From: Paenibacillus taihuensis
Lineage (GTDB): Bacteria; Bacillota; Bacilli; Paenibacillales; Paenibacillaceae
Reading direction: 5' to 3'
Assembly: GCF_003386535.1 (NCBI RefSeq)
Contig: NZ_QTTN01000001.1
Location: 225,979-289,978 of the forward strand
Length of the DNA stretch: 64,000 nt
The notes beneath the pieces are model-generated. The model did no database searches and was not told the origin of the DNA. It saw nothing but the letters and a program-made list of their open reading frames with translations. Both the position numbers and the translations under genes were made by a program. How positions within the stretch are numbered: position 1 is the stretch's first letter; each line of letters starts with the position of its first letter. Shown here piece by piece: positions 18,680 through 28,929 of this stretch.

Positions 18680-19717
18680 GTGTCGCAGAAATTGTTTAAC
18701 GTCGCCGTAGTTGGGGCGACAGGCGCAGTAGGAGAACAAGTTATTGGCCTGCTCGAGAAACGGAACTTTCCGATCAATGAGCTAAAGTTGCTTTCTTCCT
18801 CACGTTCGGCCGGTACAAAAATCATGTTTAAAGGTAAAGAGCATACAGTCGAAGAAGCTACGCCAGACAGTTTCAAAGGGATCGAAATCGCCTTATTCAG
18901 TGCGGGCGGCGAGGTGTCGAAGGCACTTGCCCCCCACGCTGTCCGGCATGGGGCGGTATGCATCGATAACACGAATGCGTTCCGCATGGATCCCGAAACT
19001 CCGCTTGTCGTACCAGAAGTCAATATCGATAAAGTCTCTGAGCATAACGGGATCATCGCGAACCCGAACTGCTCGACGATCCAGATGGTAGCAGCGCTTA
19101 AGCCGCTTCAGGATCGGTATGGCATCTCCCGTATCATCGTTTCTACGTATCAAGCGGTTTCCGGAGCCGGTACTCGTGCAATCGACGAGATGCTGCGCCA
19201 AACTCGCGAAGCGCTTGATGGCGATGTCGTGAAACCTGACATTTTGCCCGTTGGCTCCTTGCCTGTGAAGCATCAAATTGCATTCAATGCGATCCCGCAA
19301 ATTGATAAGTTCCAGGATAATGGCTACACGCTCGAAGAAATGAAGATGGTTCGCGAGACGAAGAAGATTTTGGGTGATGATTCCATTGAAGTGACAGCGA
19401 CTTGCGTGCGAATCCCGGTCGTTTACGGTCACTCGGAATCGGTATACGTAGAGCTTAAGAATGATTATGAATTAGAAGATGTGAAGAAGCTCATTGCAGA
19501 AGCGCCAGGCGTTGTGCTCGTCGACGACCCGATTAATCAGCAGTACCCGCTTGCTATTGATGCAGCAGGTAAACCTGATGTGTTCGTCGGACGCGTGCGC
19601 CGCGATTTGGGCCATGCAAGGGGTCTCAACCTTTGGATCGTTTCCGATAATCTGCTTAAAGGTGCAGCATGGAATGCAGTACAGATCGCAGAATATATCG
19701 CAATTGAGATGGAATAA
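18680..19717 (+). CDS. asd: Aspartate-semialdehyde dehydrogenase
   Basis: 345 residues; reduces aspartyl phosphate to aspartate semialdehyde with NADPH. FNVAVVGATGAVGEQVI is the nucleotide-binding site and IANPNCSTIQMV holds the catalytic cysteine. GTG at 18680 is chosen because AAGGAGGAAAC lies at 18661-18671. The gene belongs to the asd-dapG-dapA run and a 105-base gap separates it from dpaB. Confidence 0.96.
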   Translation: MSQKLFNVAVVGATGAVGEQVIGLLEKRNFPINELKLLSSSRSAGTKIMFKGKEHTVEEATPDSFKGIEIALFSAGGEVSKALAPHAVRHGAVCIDNTNAFRMDPETPLVVPEVNIDKVSEHNGIIANPNCSTIQMVAALKPLQDRYGISRIIVSTYQAVSGAGTRAIDEMLRQTREALDGDVVKPDILPVGSLPVKHQIAFNAIPQIDKFQDNGYTLEEMKMVRETKKILGDDSIEVTATCVRIPVVYGHSESVYVELKNDYELEDVKKLIAEAPGVVLVDDPINQQYPLAIDAAGKPDVFVGRVRRDLGHARGLNLWIVSDNLLKGAAWNAVQIAEYIAIEME

Positions 19718-19793
19718 AGGTTCATAGCTAGAGCAGGTTGTCATCCGACGGCGATTCATTCGGTAAAATCCGATCGAATACGGAGGTTTGACA

Positions 19794-21005
19794 ATGCGAA
19801 TCCTTGTGCAAAAGTTCGGAGGCACTTCACTGTCTTCGAATGAGGCAAGAGAGCTCGTCATCGGACATATTCAGCGGGAGCGGCAACGACAGGTTGGACT
19901 AGTCGTTGTCGTCTCTGCAATGGGGAGAAAAGGCGATCCGTATGCAACGGACACGCTGCTCTCTCTCATTAGCGCACATGGCGATTCACTGCCGCCCAAA
20001 GAGCAAGACATGCTGCAAGCATGCGGCGAGATCATCTCTGCCGCTGTGATGTGCAGCTTGCTCCGCGCGGCGAACATTCCCGCGGTTGCGCTTACAGGAG
20101 GCGGCGCCGGCATTATTACGGACAGCCAATTCGGCCGCGCCCGCATCTTGGAGATCCGTACGGACGCCATCCATAAGGCGCTGAAGGACGGCAATGTCGT
20201 TATCGTTACCGGGTTCCAAGGGGTAACAGAAGCAGGGGAAATGACGACGCTCGGCAGAGGCGGCAGCGACACGTCGGCGACGGCGCTGGGAGCTGCGCTG
20301 CATGCGGAGCGGGTTGATATTTATACAGACGTAAACGGCATTCTAACAGCCGATCCACGGATCGTGAAGGATGCTCGTCCATTATCCGTCATTAGTTACG
20401 CTGAGATTGGCAATATGGCTAGACAAGGGGCGAAGGTCATTCATCCGCGAGCAGTCGAAATCGCGCAGCAGGCGCGCATTCCGCTTCGCGTTCGTTCGAC
20501 GTTCTCTCAGGAAGAAGGAACGCTTGTCACCGATACGTTCGATCCGGCGAGAACTGCAGTGCGTGATCGTCACGTTACTGGCGTCGCGCATGTGAGCGGA
20601 GTAACCCAAATTACGGTGCAAGCCCAGGATGGCCCATCCGACGTGCAGCTGCAAGTGTTTCAAGCGATGGCACGTCATCAAATTAGCGTTGACTTTATTA
20701 ATGTAAATCCAGGCGGTGCCGTCTACACGGTATTCGATCACGACGCAGACAAAGCGGTATCGGTGCTGCGTGAGATCGGTTATTCGCCTAAAGCGGTGAA
20801 CGGGTGCGCCAAGATTTCAGTCATTGGCGGGGGAATGAACGGTGTTCCCGGCATTATGGCACGGATCGTTGAAGCGTTGACAGAGCAAGGCATTCCAATC
20901 TTGCAATCGGCAGACTCCAACACCACGATTTGGGTGCTAGTCAGCGAAAGTTACATGGCAAGCGCGCTTCAAGCGCTGCATGCCAAGTTTTCATTGCACG
21001 AGTAA
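19794..21005 (+). CDS. dapG: Aspartate kinase, DAP-inhibited type
   Basis: 403 residues. Phosphorylates aspartate at the head of the lysine/DAP, methionine and threonine pathway. N-terminal kinase motif VQKFGGTSLSS and TTLGRGGSDTSATALGAAL; two C-terminal ACT domains (VSGVTQITVQAQDGPSDVQLQVFQ and AKISVIGGGMNGVPGIMARI) for allosteric control. By position next to asd and dapA it matches B. subtilis DapG, which is inhibited by meso-DAP. ATG 19794 has GGAGG at the right distance; TTG 19788 is too close. Confidence 0.95.
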   Translation: MRILVQKFGGTSLSSNEARELVIGHIQRERQRQVGLVVVVSAMGRKGDPYATDTLLSLISAHGDSLPPKEQDMLQACGEIISAAVMCSLLRAANIPAVALTGGGAGIITDSQFGRARILEIRTDAIHKALKDGNVVIVTGFQGVTEAGEMTTLGRGGSDTSATALGAALHAERVDIYTDVNGILTADPRIVKDARPLSVISYAEIGNMARQGAKVIHPRAVEIAQQARIPLRVRSTFSQEEGTLVTDTFDPARTAVRDRHVTGVAHVSGVTQITVQAQDGPSDVQLQVFQAMARHQISVDFINVNPGGAVYTVFDHDADKAVSVLREIGYSPKAVNGCAKISVIGGGMNGVPGIMARIVEALTEQGIPILQSADSNTTIWVLVSESYMASALQALHAKFSLHE

Positions 21006-21085
21006 TAGTACAGCAAGCTTACGATGCCAAAGATGATGCTTACGATTGCTTTACTTGCTTTCGTAATTTTATAGGAGGAGTCATA

Positions 21086-21949
21086 ATGGATTTCGGAAGA
21101 ATAGTTACTGCAATGGTTACCCCGTTCCACGCTGACGGGTCGATTGACTGGGAAACAACCGGTCGGTTAATGGACTATCTGATTGAGGAACAACAAACGG
21201 ACAGTATCGTCGTATCCGGTACGACTGGAGAGTCTCCAACGCTTACCGACGATGAGAAGATCGCTTTGTTTAAGTTCGCTGTAAAACACGCGGCTGGCCG
21301 CAGCAAGATCATTGCTGGCTCCGGCAGCAACGAGACGGCGCATTCGATCCATTTGACGAAAGTTGCCGAACAATGCGGCGTCGATGGCGCACTTATTGTC
21401 GTTCCTTACTATAATAAACCGACGCAAGAAGGCATTTATCAGCATTTTAAAGTCATTGCGGAAGCGACCAACCTGCCGATTATGGCGTATAATGTTCCGG
21501 GACGTACAATCGTCAGCATGTCTGCCGAGACGACGCTTCGGATCGCACAGATTCCGAACATCGTAGCGACCAAAGAATGCGCATCGCTTGAGCAAGTGAC
21601 GATGATCGCGACAGATGCACCTGCTGATTTCCGCGTATACAGCGGGGACGACAGCAGCGCATTGCCAGCTGTTGCAGTTGGCGCACACGGTATTGTCAGC
21701 GTAGCGAGCCATATTATTGGTAAAGAAATTCGCGAAATGATCACTTGCTACTTGGATGGCCAAGTACAGCAAGCGCAGAAGCTTCATGCGAAGTCCCTGC
21801 CGATCTTCCGCGGTTTGTTCGATCTGCCGAATCCAGTGCTCGTGAAAGCGGCATTGAAGGAGAAGGGGCTGCCAGTCGGCGGCGTTCGCCTCCCGCTTGT
21901 TGACGCGACGGAATCGGAAGTTGCGGCGCTGCGCAAAATATTGAACTAA
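21086..21949 (+). CDS. dapA: 4-hydroxy-tetrahydrodipicolinate synthase
   Basis: 287-residue TIM-barrel lyase; condenses pyruvate with aspartate semialdehyde. VSGTTGESPTLTDDEK, the tyrosine motif MAYNVPGRT and the Schiff-base lysine in IVATKECAS are present. ATG at 21086 follows ATAGGAGGAGTC. Last gene of the dapG-dapA run, closed by a terminator. Its product feeds both cell-wall DAP and spore dipicolinate made by dpaAB upstream. Confidence 0.96.
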   Translation: MDFGRIVTAMVTPFHADGSIDWETTGRLMDYLIEEQQTDSIVVSGTTGESPTLTDDEKIALFKFAVKHAAGRSKIIAGSGSNETAHSIHLTKVAEQCGVDGALIVVPYYNKPTQEGIYQHFKVIAEATNLPIMAYNVPGRTIVSMSAETTLRIAQIPNIVATKECASLEQVTMIATDAPADFRVYSGDDSSALPAVAVGAHGIVSVASHIIGKEIREMITCYLDGQVQQAQKLHAKSLPIFRGLFDLPNPVLVKAALKEKGLPVGGVRLPLVDATESEVAALRKILN

Positions 21950-21982
21950 TTTGTGTTTTCATTCATAGTTGCTGCATTCGCG

Positions 21983-22011
21983 AAAAACCGGTGCATTTGC
22001 ATCGGTTTTTT
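21983..22011 (+). terminator. Terminator after dapA
   Basis: AAAAACCGGTGC (21983-21994), ATTT loop, GCATCGGTTTTTT (21999-22011). Confidence 0.88.
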
Positions 22012-22038
22012 GTTTGGACTTTAGTTGTGACCGGTTAC

Positions 22039-22068
22039 TTGTTTTTCGTATTTTCAATCATGTATAAT
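22039..22068 (+). promoter_or_regulatory. Sigma-A promoter before the RNase J gene
   Basis: TTGTTT (22039-22044), 18-base spacer, TATAAT (22063-22068). Predicts a long 5' leader. Confidence 0.6.
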
Positions 22069-22314
22069 GGAGGCAAGTGACGGTGTGCGGCAAAATTTTG
22101 AAAATGGGTAACGCCAAGGGCGGCGTTCAACAGCACTAGTTATTAATTGCATGTGTTCTTGCTCCTGCGGGGGGAGTCTCAAGATACGATGCGATTTCAT
22201 GCGCGACAATGATTATTAATTATATGATGCGGACAAGCTTGCCTCGGGTTGCAGCGATCGGCTGGAACTTGGGTTTGATTTGTCTCGTAAATCGATTAGG
22301 AGGTACGGATACAC
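22069..22314 (+). other. Long untranslated leader of RNase J gene
   Basis: About 240 bases with no convincing ORF. It contains the palindrome CAAAATTTTG (22091-22100), a hairpin AACGCC/GGCGTT (22110-22115 with 22122-22127) and an AT-rich part. I see no known riboswitch. A long leader on an RNase gene would fit feedback control by RNA decay, but this is only a guess. Confidence 0.35.
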
Positions 22315-23994
22315 TTGTCTAAGAAAAACATCCAGGATAAGCTGCTTGTCTTTGCACTAGGCGGCGTTGGCGAAATCGGTAAAAACATGTACGTAATCCA
22401 GTATGGAAACGATATCGTCGTAGTTGATGCAGGTTTGAAGTTTCCGGAAGAAGATATGCTCGGAATTGATATCGTCATCCCTGACATAACGTATTTGACA
22501 GAGAATCGCGATAAAGTAAGAGGTATTCTGATTACGCACGGACACGAAGACCACATCGGCGGCTTGCCATACGTGCTGAAGCATTTGAATGTGCCAATTT
22601 ACGGCACGAAATTAACACTTGGTCTGATTGAAGGCAAATTGAAGGAAGCGGGCTTGCTCGGCGAGACGAAGCGCATCCTGATCAATGCGGATACAGAGAT
22701 CCAATTGGGCTCCATTCGCGCGTCCTTCTTCAAGACAAACCACAGTATTCCAGATTCGGTTGGCGTATGCTTGGATACACCGGAAGGCTTGGTCGTACAT
22801 ACGGGCGACTTTAAGTTTGACCACACGCCGGTTAACAACCAATATGCAGACTTGCAGCGCATGGCTGGCATCGGTGCTCGCGGCGTACTTGCGCTTCTGT
22901 CGGATTCCACGAATGCAGAGCGCGCGGGCTTCACGCCTTCGGAGAGCATGATTGGCCATGAGCTTGAAGATATTTTCCGTAAAGCAACACAACGTGTTAT
23001 CGTGGCGACTTTCGCGTCGAACGTTCACCGGATTCAGCAAGTCGTAAACGCAGCAATTGCTACGAAGCGGAAGATCGCAGTCGTTGGCCGCAGTATGGTC
23101 AATGTTGTATCGGTTGCTTCCGAGCTTGGCTACCTGAACATTCCAGAAGGCATGATCATCGAGCCGGAAGAAGTAAACAAAATGGCAGCAGACCGCGTTG
23201 CTGTCCTCTCGACAGGCAGCCAAGGCGAGCCAATGTCCGCATTGACAAGAATGGCGCGTTCGACGCACCGAAAAGTGGACATCCTGCCAGGCGACACGGT
23301 TATTATCGCGGCTACGCCGATCCCAGGCAACGAGCGTTATGTCGGCCGTACGGTGGACGAGCTGTTCCGTCTCGGCGCAAACGTTATCTATGGACCAGGC
23401 TCCGTATCCGGCGTTCACGTATCCGGTCACGGCAGCCAAGAAGAGTTGAAGCTGATGCTTAACCTCATCAGACCGAAGTACTTCATTCCAATTCACGGCG
23501 AGTACCGTATGCTGCGTCAGCATGCACTGCTTGGTGAAGCAGTTGGTATCGAGCGCGAAAACATCTTCGTTCTTGATAACGGCGACACAGTTGAATTCCA
23601 AGGCGGACAAGCACGCAAAGGCAGCAAGGTGCCAGCAGGCAACGTCTTGATCGACGGTCTTGGCGTTGGCGATGTTGGTAATATCGTTCTTCGCGATCGT
23701 AAGCTGCTTTCGCAAGACGGCATTCTTGTAGTCGTTGTCACGCTGAGCAAGCAAGACGGCGCAATTCTGTCCGGTCCAGACATCATCTCCCGCGGCTTCG
23801 TCTATGTACGTGAGTCCGAAGGATTGCTGGAAGAAGCGAACCGCATCGTAACCTCGACATTGCATAAGCTGATGAATGACAAAGTCAATGAGTGGGCTTC
23901 GCTGAAGACGAACGTGAAGGATGCGCTTGGCCGCTTCCTGTATGAGCAAACACGCCGTCGCCCAATGATTTTGCCAATCATTATGGAAGTATAA
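22315..23994 (+). CDS. rnjB: Ribonuclease J (rnjB position)
   Basis: 559-residue metallo-beta-lactamase/beta-CASP ribonuclease with endonuclease and 5'-3' exonuclease activity in the family. Gene order (after dapA, before tepA) and sequence details such as LTLGLIEGKLKEAG, SGHGSQEELKLMLNL and GNVLIDGLGVGDVGNIVLRDRKLLSQDGIL fit RNase J2. However HGHEDHIGG keeps the full HxHxDH zinc motif, which is degenerate in B. subtilis J2. TTG start at 22315 with AGGAGGT ten bases upstream. Confidence 0.93.
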   Translation: MSKKNIQDKLLVFALGGVGEIGKNMYVIQYGNDIVVVDAGLKFPEEDMLGIDIVIPDITYLTENRDKVRGILITHGHEDHIGGLPYVLKHLNVPIYGTKLTLGLIEGKLKEAGLLGETKRILINADTEIQLGSIRASFFKTNHSIPDSVGVCLDTPEGLVVHTGDFKFDHTPVNNQYADLQRMAGIGARGVLALLSDSTNAERAGFTPSESMIGHELEDIFRKATQRVIVATFASNVHRIQQVVNAAIATKRKIAVVGRSMVNVVSVASELGYLNIPEGMIIEPEEVNKMAADRVAVLSTGSQGEPMSALTRMARSTHRKVDILPGDTVIIAATPIPGNERYVGRTVDELFRLGANVIYGPGSVSGVHVSGHGSQEELKLMLNLIRPKYFIPIHGEYRMLRQHALLGEAVGIERENIFVLDNGDTVEFQGGQARKGSKVPAGNVLIDGLGVGDVGNIVLRDRKLLSQDGILVVVVTLSKQDGAILSGPDIISRGFVYVRESEGLLEEANRIVTSTLHKLMNDKVNEWASLKTNVKDALGRFLYEQTRRRPMILPIIMEV

Positions 23995-24011
23995 ATTAGC
24001 AACTCATTCAT

Positions 24012-24062
24012 AACGGTCTTCTCCAGAGGCTCACTAGCCGCCTCGAAGAGAAGGCCGTTTTT
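24012..24062 (+). terminator. Terminator after RNase J gene
   Basis: AACGGTCTTCTC (24012-24023) pairs with GAGAAGGCCGTT (24047-24058) around an inner GAGGC/GCCTC stem, then TTTTT. Confidence 0.85.
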
Positions 24063-24164
24063 GCGTTTGCGCAGGCGGGGCTTGAATAAAACTGAGGGCA
24101 AATTCCATACTATGCAGAGCCGACCATAGGCATATTGAGCAATCATTAGGAGGAGGAAAACGCG

Positions 24165-24935
24165 ATGTGGATCGAAGAGAATCAGTACATATCGGAGCAG
24201 CCGCAGCCACAGCCAGAACCGCCAGGAGGTGATCGGAAGCCGCCAAGCGCGAATCCTGTCGTAGATGCAATCAACCAGCTTGGGCAGACATCGACACCGT
24301 CATCTTCAGAATCGAATATTTTCTGTATGACGATTATTGGACAAGTGGAAGGGCATCTCGTACTGCCGCCGCAAAATAAAACGACGAAGTATGAGCATTT
24401 GATCCCTCAGCTTGTAGCAGCGGAGCAAAATTCGAAAATCGAAGGGATTATGATCGTGCTCAACACGGTTGGCGGCGATGTGGAAGCGGGGCTTGCGATC
24501 GCGGAGATGATCTCGTCGCTCACGAAGCCGACCGTTACGCTTGTTCTTGGCGGCGGTCACTCGATCGGCGTACCGATTGCGGTTGCGGGGAACAAATCTT
24601 TTATCGCGGAGAGTGCCACCATGACGATTCACCCGATCCGATTGAACGGACTCGTTATCGGTGTGCCGCAAACGTTTGAGTATTTGGACAAAATGCAGGA
24701 ACGCGTCGTAAGGTTCGTCACCTCCCACTCGAATATAACCGAAGAAAAGTTCAAGGAGCTTATGTTCAAGACCGGCGAGCTGACTCGCGATATCGGAACG
24801 ACTGTCATTGGCACCGATGCGGTGAAGCATGGTCTCATCGACGAGGTCGGAGGGATAGGCCAAGCACTGCGGCATCTCAATCTGTTTATTGACGAGCGCA
24901 AGCAAGCTGCGGTACCAGGAGGACTCACGCAATGA
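24165..24935 (+). CDS. tepA: ClpP-family serine protease TepA
   Basis: 256 residues of the ClpP/crotonase fold (translocation-enhancing protein). A Pro/Gln-rich N-terminal stretch ([13 protein letters not shown]) is followed by [22 protein letters not shown], a [11 protein letters not shown] serine motif and [12 protein letters not shown] with a histidine, matching the Ser-His arrangement of ClpP-like proteases. Start ATG behind AGGAGGAGG. In B. subtilis TepA was linked to protein export and spore small acid-soluble protein degradation. Overlaps ylzJ by ATGA. Confidence 0.92.
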   Translation: MWIEENQYISEQPQPQPEPPGGDRKPPSANPVVDAINQLGQTSTPSSSESNIFCMTIIGQVEGHLVLPPQNKTTKYEHLIPQLVAAEQNSKIEGIMIVLNTVGGDVEAGLAIAEMISSLTKPTVTLVLGGGHSIGVPIAVAGNKSFIAESATMTIHPIRLNGLVIGVPQTFEYLDKMQERVVRFVTSHSNITEEKFKELMFKTGELTRDIGTTVIGTDAVKHGLIDEVGGIGQALRHLNLFIDERKQAAVPGGLTQ

Positions 24936-25156
24936 CGATATACTCGATCATGCCGCCTGAGCTTGTGTTCGATGGAATCAACACTGAGCCAGGACCCTAT
25001 GTTTCCCTTATTGTTGGCGATGTGACATTACAGATTGAGGCTGTCTCACCAGGCGTCGGACGCATCGTTAGACTGCTTGAAGCGCCGCTTGATGCCTATT
25101 TGCGACCGGAGCTTTCACCAGGAACTCTTATCCCGTACGGGCAGCCAACAACGTAG
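24932..25156 (+). CDS. ylzJ: YlzJ-like small protein
   Basis: 74 residues resembling the YlzJ-like family found between tepA and spoIIIE in Bacillales ([28 protein letters not shown]). No signal peptide or membrane segment. Function unknown. ATGA overlap with tepA implies translational coupling. Confidence 0.85.
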   Translation: MTIYSIMPPELVFDGINTEPGPYVSLIVGDVTLQIEAVSPGVGRIVRLLEAPLDAYLRPELSPGTLIPYGQPTT

Positions 25157-25232
25157 CAATTGATACAGATTGGATAAATGTAGAACAAATGGTCGGTCGC
25201 CTATGGTATAATAAGGACCAGAGGTGACGCTT

Positions 25233-27914
25233 TTGGCTAAGAAAAAGAAGAAACGTAAAAGCTCGATCAAGACGAGCCTCAAATATGAAGTGTACGGTAT
25301 TTTGCTGATCACAGTATCCGTAATCGCACTTTCAGGAGAGGCAACGGTAGGTCGGTCGTTAACCAAGCTGTTTGGCCTCATTTTGGGCAATTTTTATTTT
25401 GTCCTTGCACTAGTTGGCATTTATGTGGGCCTTGTTGTGATGGTGAAACGAGCATGGCCTTCCGGCTGGTCGAGTCGAAAAACAGGGATATTGCTGTTCG
25501 TTCTGGCATTCACGCTGTGGAGCTCCATTACGGTCATGGATCAGAAAACCGAGCCGACTGGCGGGCTAACCGCTCCATACATACTTGCACAGCTCGGAAG
25601 CGACGTGCGCGGCGCACTATTAGGTGCACCGTCAGGCGACCAAGGAGCCGTTCCTTCGATGAGCGGCGGTTATACAGGTGCGATTGAGTACACGCTGCTC
25701 TACTGGCTATTTGGCTATTTTGGCGCAAAGTTCATTATGATTGTCATGTTCGCAATCTCGATTATGCTCATGACGGGCAAATCCTACGTGGAACTGTTGC
25801 GTGCAGCTCGTGTGCGCGGCGGACGATTGTTTTCTTTACTTTGGATGAAGATATCTGCTAGACGCAAGCCGATGGCTGCTATAAGTGCGAAGGGAGCTTC
25901 GGCTGCAGGCGGCGTTGTCATGTCGGATGATCTTGATGATGATGACGACGAAGATTACGAACAGCTTCCAAAAGCAGTGAAACCAAAGCGCAGATCGTCT
26001 TTCTTCTCGTGGTTCAATGACGTTCCGAACGCTTCGAATGCCGATGCGCATGATACAGAATGGCAGATGGAAGATGACCATTCCTCTGCAGCGTTGAAAG
26101 GCGGCAATCGTTCAGCACAGTGGCATAATGATGAAGACGATCAGGATGAGAATGGCTGGCAAGCTGGTGTGGTTGAACAGTTTAAGGAGCCTGAGGCACG
26201 AATGGGAGCTGGGGCTGGAGCGCAATCACATCTACGTTCACAGTCAGCTGCTGCTGAACCGGAATGGGAGAAAATTGCCGATACAGATGAGGATGCTGCT
26301 GTACTCGGTGATTATGTGCCGGATGATGGGCAAGAGCCGCCTTTTATGGATGAGGAGGATAATGACGACCTGGAAGATGGTTTCGATGTCGAACCGACTG
26401 TATCGAATATACCGACAAGCCCGGCTATAACGCCGGATGAAGCCGATAGCCTGGAGCGCCCGGGCAGCATCGTGAAGCCGCCATCCGAGAAACCGTACGT
26501 GCTTCCATCGCTAACGCTGCTGACGAAGCCGAGCGGAAGCGGGAAGTCCGGCGATTCCGCGGATTCGATCGAGTCGCGTCGGAAGCTGGAAGCGACGCTG
26601 GAGAGCTTCGGCGTGCGTGCCAAGGTGCTTGATGTCGTAAGAGGTCCGGCGGTTACGCGCTATGAGGTACAGCCTGCGACAGGCGTCAAAGTAAGCCGGA
26701 TCGTCAGCCTTACGGATGATATCGCGCTCGCATTGGCAGCGAAGGATATTCGGATGGAAGCACCGATTCCAGGCAAGTCTGCGATCGGTATCGAGGTACC
26801 GAACACGGAGGTATCCGTCGTCACTATGCGTGAAGTGATGGAGACGCCTTCATTCCAGAACGCCAGCTCCAAGCTGTCGATTGCGTTCGGTAGGGATATC
26901 TCCGGCCAACCGATTGTCGGTAATTTGGCGAAGATGCCCCATTTGCTGGTGGCAGGCGCGACAGGCTCTGGTAAGTCGGTTTGTATCAACGGTATCATTA
27001 CGAGCATTTTGTACAAAGCGCGCCCGGATGAAGTGAAGCTGCTTATGATCGATCCGAAGATGGTCGAGCTCAATATGTACAACGGGATACCACATCTACT
27101 AGCTCCCGTAGTAACCGATCCGAGACGGGCTTCGCTTGCACTGAAGAAGATCGTCGTCGAGATGGAGAAGCGGTATGAGCTCTTCTCCAAGTCAGCCACG
27201 CGGAACATTGAAGGCTACAATACACTAATGGCAGATAATCCTGCCGCAGTGCTTCCGTATATCGTCGTAATCGTGGACGAGCTTGCCGACCTGATGATGG
27301 TCGCAGCGAATGACGTAGAGGATTCGATCTGCCGCCTCGCGCAGATGGCGCGTGCATCAGGCATTCACTTGATCATCGCGACGCAGCGTCCTTCGGTCGA
27401 CGTTATTACGGGCGTTATCAAAGCGAATATTCCATCGCGGATCGCTTTCGGCGTATCTTCTCAGGTGGACTCGCGTACAATTCTCGACTCGGTCGGCGCT
27501 GAGAAGCTGCTTGGTCGAGGAGACATGCTGTTCCTGCCGGTAGGGATGTCGAAGCCGATTCGTGTACAAGGTGCATTCCTATCCGACCAGGAAGCTGAAG
27601 CTGTCGTTGCTTACGCGCGCGGTCAAGCTGAGGCGGAATATAAAGAAGATCTCGTTCCGGAGATCGACGATAGCGTAACCGAGAACGAGGAAGTTCTTGA
27701 TGAACTGTACGATCAAGCCGTTCGGATCGTTCTGGAAGCGAAGCAAGCGTCCGTGTCGCTGCTGCAGCGGCGGATGCGGATTGGATACACTCGTGCAGCA
27801 AGACTTATCGATCAGATGGAAGCACGCAGTGTTGTCGGTCCTTACGAGGGCAGCAAGCCGCGTGAAGTGCTGCTGTCGCTGGATCAGTACGACACAGGAA
27901 AGATTAGCTCCTGA
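25233..27914 (+). CDS. spoIIIE: DNA translocase FtsK/SpoIIIE
   Basis: About 893 residues. Pumps chromosomal DNA through the division or sporulation septum. Lysine-rich start, four predicted membrane helices in residues about 18-180, then an acidic, Ser/Asp-rich linker to about 430, the alpha-beta motor ([11 protein letters not shown]alker A near residue 575; [16 protein letters not shown]alker B) and a C-terminal gamma winged helix ([25 protein letters not shown]). TTG 25233 is preferred; GAGGTGA at 25221 is its ribosome site and includes the alternative GTG. A TATAAT box stands at 25207-25212 without a good -35. Confidence 0.96.
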   Translation: MAKKKKKRKSSIKTSLKYEVYGILLITVSVIALSGEATVGRSLTKLFGLILGNFYFVLALVGIYVGLVVMVKRAWPSGWSSRKTGILLFVLAFTLWSSITVMDQKTEPTGGLTAPYILAQLGSDVRGALLGAPSGDQGAVPSMSGGYTGAIEYTLLYWLFGYFGAKFIMIVMFAISIMLMTGKSYVELLRAARVRGGRLFSLLWMKISARRKPMAAISAKGASAAGGVVMSDDLDDDDDEDYEQLPKAVKPKRRSSFFSWFNDVPNASNADAHDTEWQMEDDHSSAALKGGNRSAQWHNDEDDQDENGWQAGVVEQFKEPEARMGAGAGAQSHLRSQSAAAEPEWEKIADTDEDAAVLGDYVPDDGQEPPFMDEEDNDDLEDGFDVEPTVSNIPTSPAITPDEADSLERPGSIVKPPSEKPYVLPSLTLLTKPSGSGKSGDSADSIESRRKLEATLESFGVRAKVLDVVRGPAVTRYEVQPATGVKVSRIVSLTDDIALALAAKDIRMEAPIPGKSAIGIEVPNTEVSVVTMREVMETPSFQNASSKLSIAFGRDISGQPIVGNLAKMPHLLVAGATGSGKSVCINGIITSILYKARPDEVKLLMIDPKMVELNMYNGIPHLLAPVVTDPRRASLALKKIVVEMEKRYELFSKSATRNIEGYNTLMADNPAAVLPYIVVIVDELADLMMVAANDVEDSICRLAQMARASGIHLIIATQRPSVDVITGVIKANIPSRIAFGVSSQVDSRTILDSVGAEKLLGRGDMLFLPVGMSKPIRVQGAFLSDQEAEAVVAYARGQAEAEYKEDLVPEIDDSVTENEEVLDELYDQAVRIVLEAKQASVSLLQRRMRIGYTRAARLIDQMEARSVVGPYEGSKPREVLLSLDQYDTGKISS

Positions 27915-27924
27915 TCCAGATTCA

Positions 27925-27955
27925 TGCATAATCATTCCCTTGATTTCTCATACTA
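27925..27955 (+). promoter_or_regulatory. Sigma-G-like forespore promoter of sleB
   Basis: TGCATA (27925-27930), 18-base spacer, CATACTA (27949-27955). This fits the sigma-F/sigma-G consensus (TGNATA, then CATACTA). B. subtilis sleB is sigma-G dependent. Confidence 0.6.
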
Positions 27956-28012
27956 GCCATATGCTTCGCTTGCTTTGCGAAACCACTTGCAAGAGAAAGG
28001 CAGATACTAGTG

Positions 28013-28798
28013 ATGAGAAATCGTTTAATAACGGTGACCATCGTCATCGTCCTTCTGTTGTTTGGCGCATTTACGATTAAGCATGCTTCCTTCGGCAAGA
28101 CAACCCAGACGTTCAGCAGTGCAATCCTCAAGGTTGGCTCTTCCGGCAGTGATGTGAGGGAGCTGCAAGGACGTCTGAAGGCGCTTGGCTTCTTCGATGG
28201 AAAAGTGGATGGCGTGTTCGGAACGAAGACGAAAAATGCAGTGACCTGGTTTCAGTGGAAGTTCGGCATGAAATCCGACGGTGTCGTTGGCGCCAAAACG
28301 AAGGTGAAGCTGTGGGAGGCTACGAAGAATTGGAAGCCGACAGCCGAGGATCTCGGCGTTAACACAGGCAGCAGCGGTGCAGGGACTCCGCCGCCTGCAA
28401 GCTCAGGTTCCACCGATCTTAGCAAGTCGAACAATCTGGGATTAAGCGCGAATGATTTGAAGCTGATGGCGAATGCCGTGTACGGCGAATCGCGCGGTGA
28501 GCCTTATATCGGTCAGGTTGCGGTAGCAGCCGTCATCCTGAACCGGGTGAAGTCGCCGAGCTTCCCGAACACAGTGTCCGGCGTTATTTTTCAACCAGGT
28601 GCATTCACGGCTGTAGCAGACGGCCAAATTTGGCTGACGCCGAATGAGAATGCGAAGAAGGCCGTACAGGATGCGATCAACGGTATGGATCCGACCGGCG
28701 GCTGTATCTACTATTTCAATCCGGAGACAGCGACTTCGAAGTGGATTTGGTCGCGTCCGCAGGTGAAAACAATCGGCAAACATATTTTCTGCATGTAG
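28013..28798 (+). CDS. sleB: Spore cortex-lytic enzyme SleB
   Basis: 261 residues. N-terminal signal or anchor helix (about residues 4-22), a peptidoglycan-binding domain (LKVGSSGSDVRELQGRLKALGFFDGKVDGVFGTKTKNAVTWFQ), a Ser/Pro-rich hinge, and the hydrolase_2/SleB catalytic domain (LMANAVYGESRGEPYIGQVAVAAVILNRV, with the glutamate of YGES). It cuts spore cortex during germination. No ypeB partner follows in this window, which differs from B. subtilis. Start could also be the adjacent GTG at 28010. Confidence 0.94.
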   Translation: MRNRLITVTIVIVLLLFGAFTIKHASFGKTTQTFSSAILKVGSSGSDVRELQGRLKALGFFDGKVDGVFGTKTKNAVTWFQWKFGMKSDGVVGAKTKVKLWEATKNWKPTAEDLGVNTGSSGAGTPPPASSGSTDLSKSNNLGLSANDLKLMANAVYGESRGEPYIGQVAVAAVILNRVKSPSFPNTVSGVIFQPGAFTAVADGQIWLTPNENAKKAVQDAINGMDPTGGCIYYFNPETATSKWIWSRPQVKTIGKHIFCM

Positions 28799-28805
28799 CA
28801 AATCC

Positions 28806-28842
28806 AGAAGCAGCCTGCATTTGACCGCAGGTTGCTTCTTCC
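28806..28842 (+). terminator. Terminator-like hairpin after sleB
   Basis: AGAAGCAGCCTGC (28806-28818) pairs with GCAGGTTGCTTCT (28827-28839); the T-run is short. Confidence 0.7.
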
Positions 28843-28929
28843 ATTTCCGATCGGGTAGAATGGAATAGAAGCTAGGAAATTGGAATATCTTGACTTTATA
28901 AACTTGAGCGGAAGGGGACAAACACAAAC

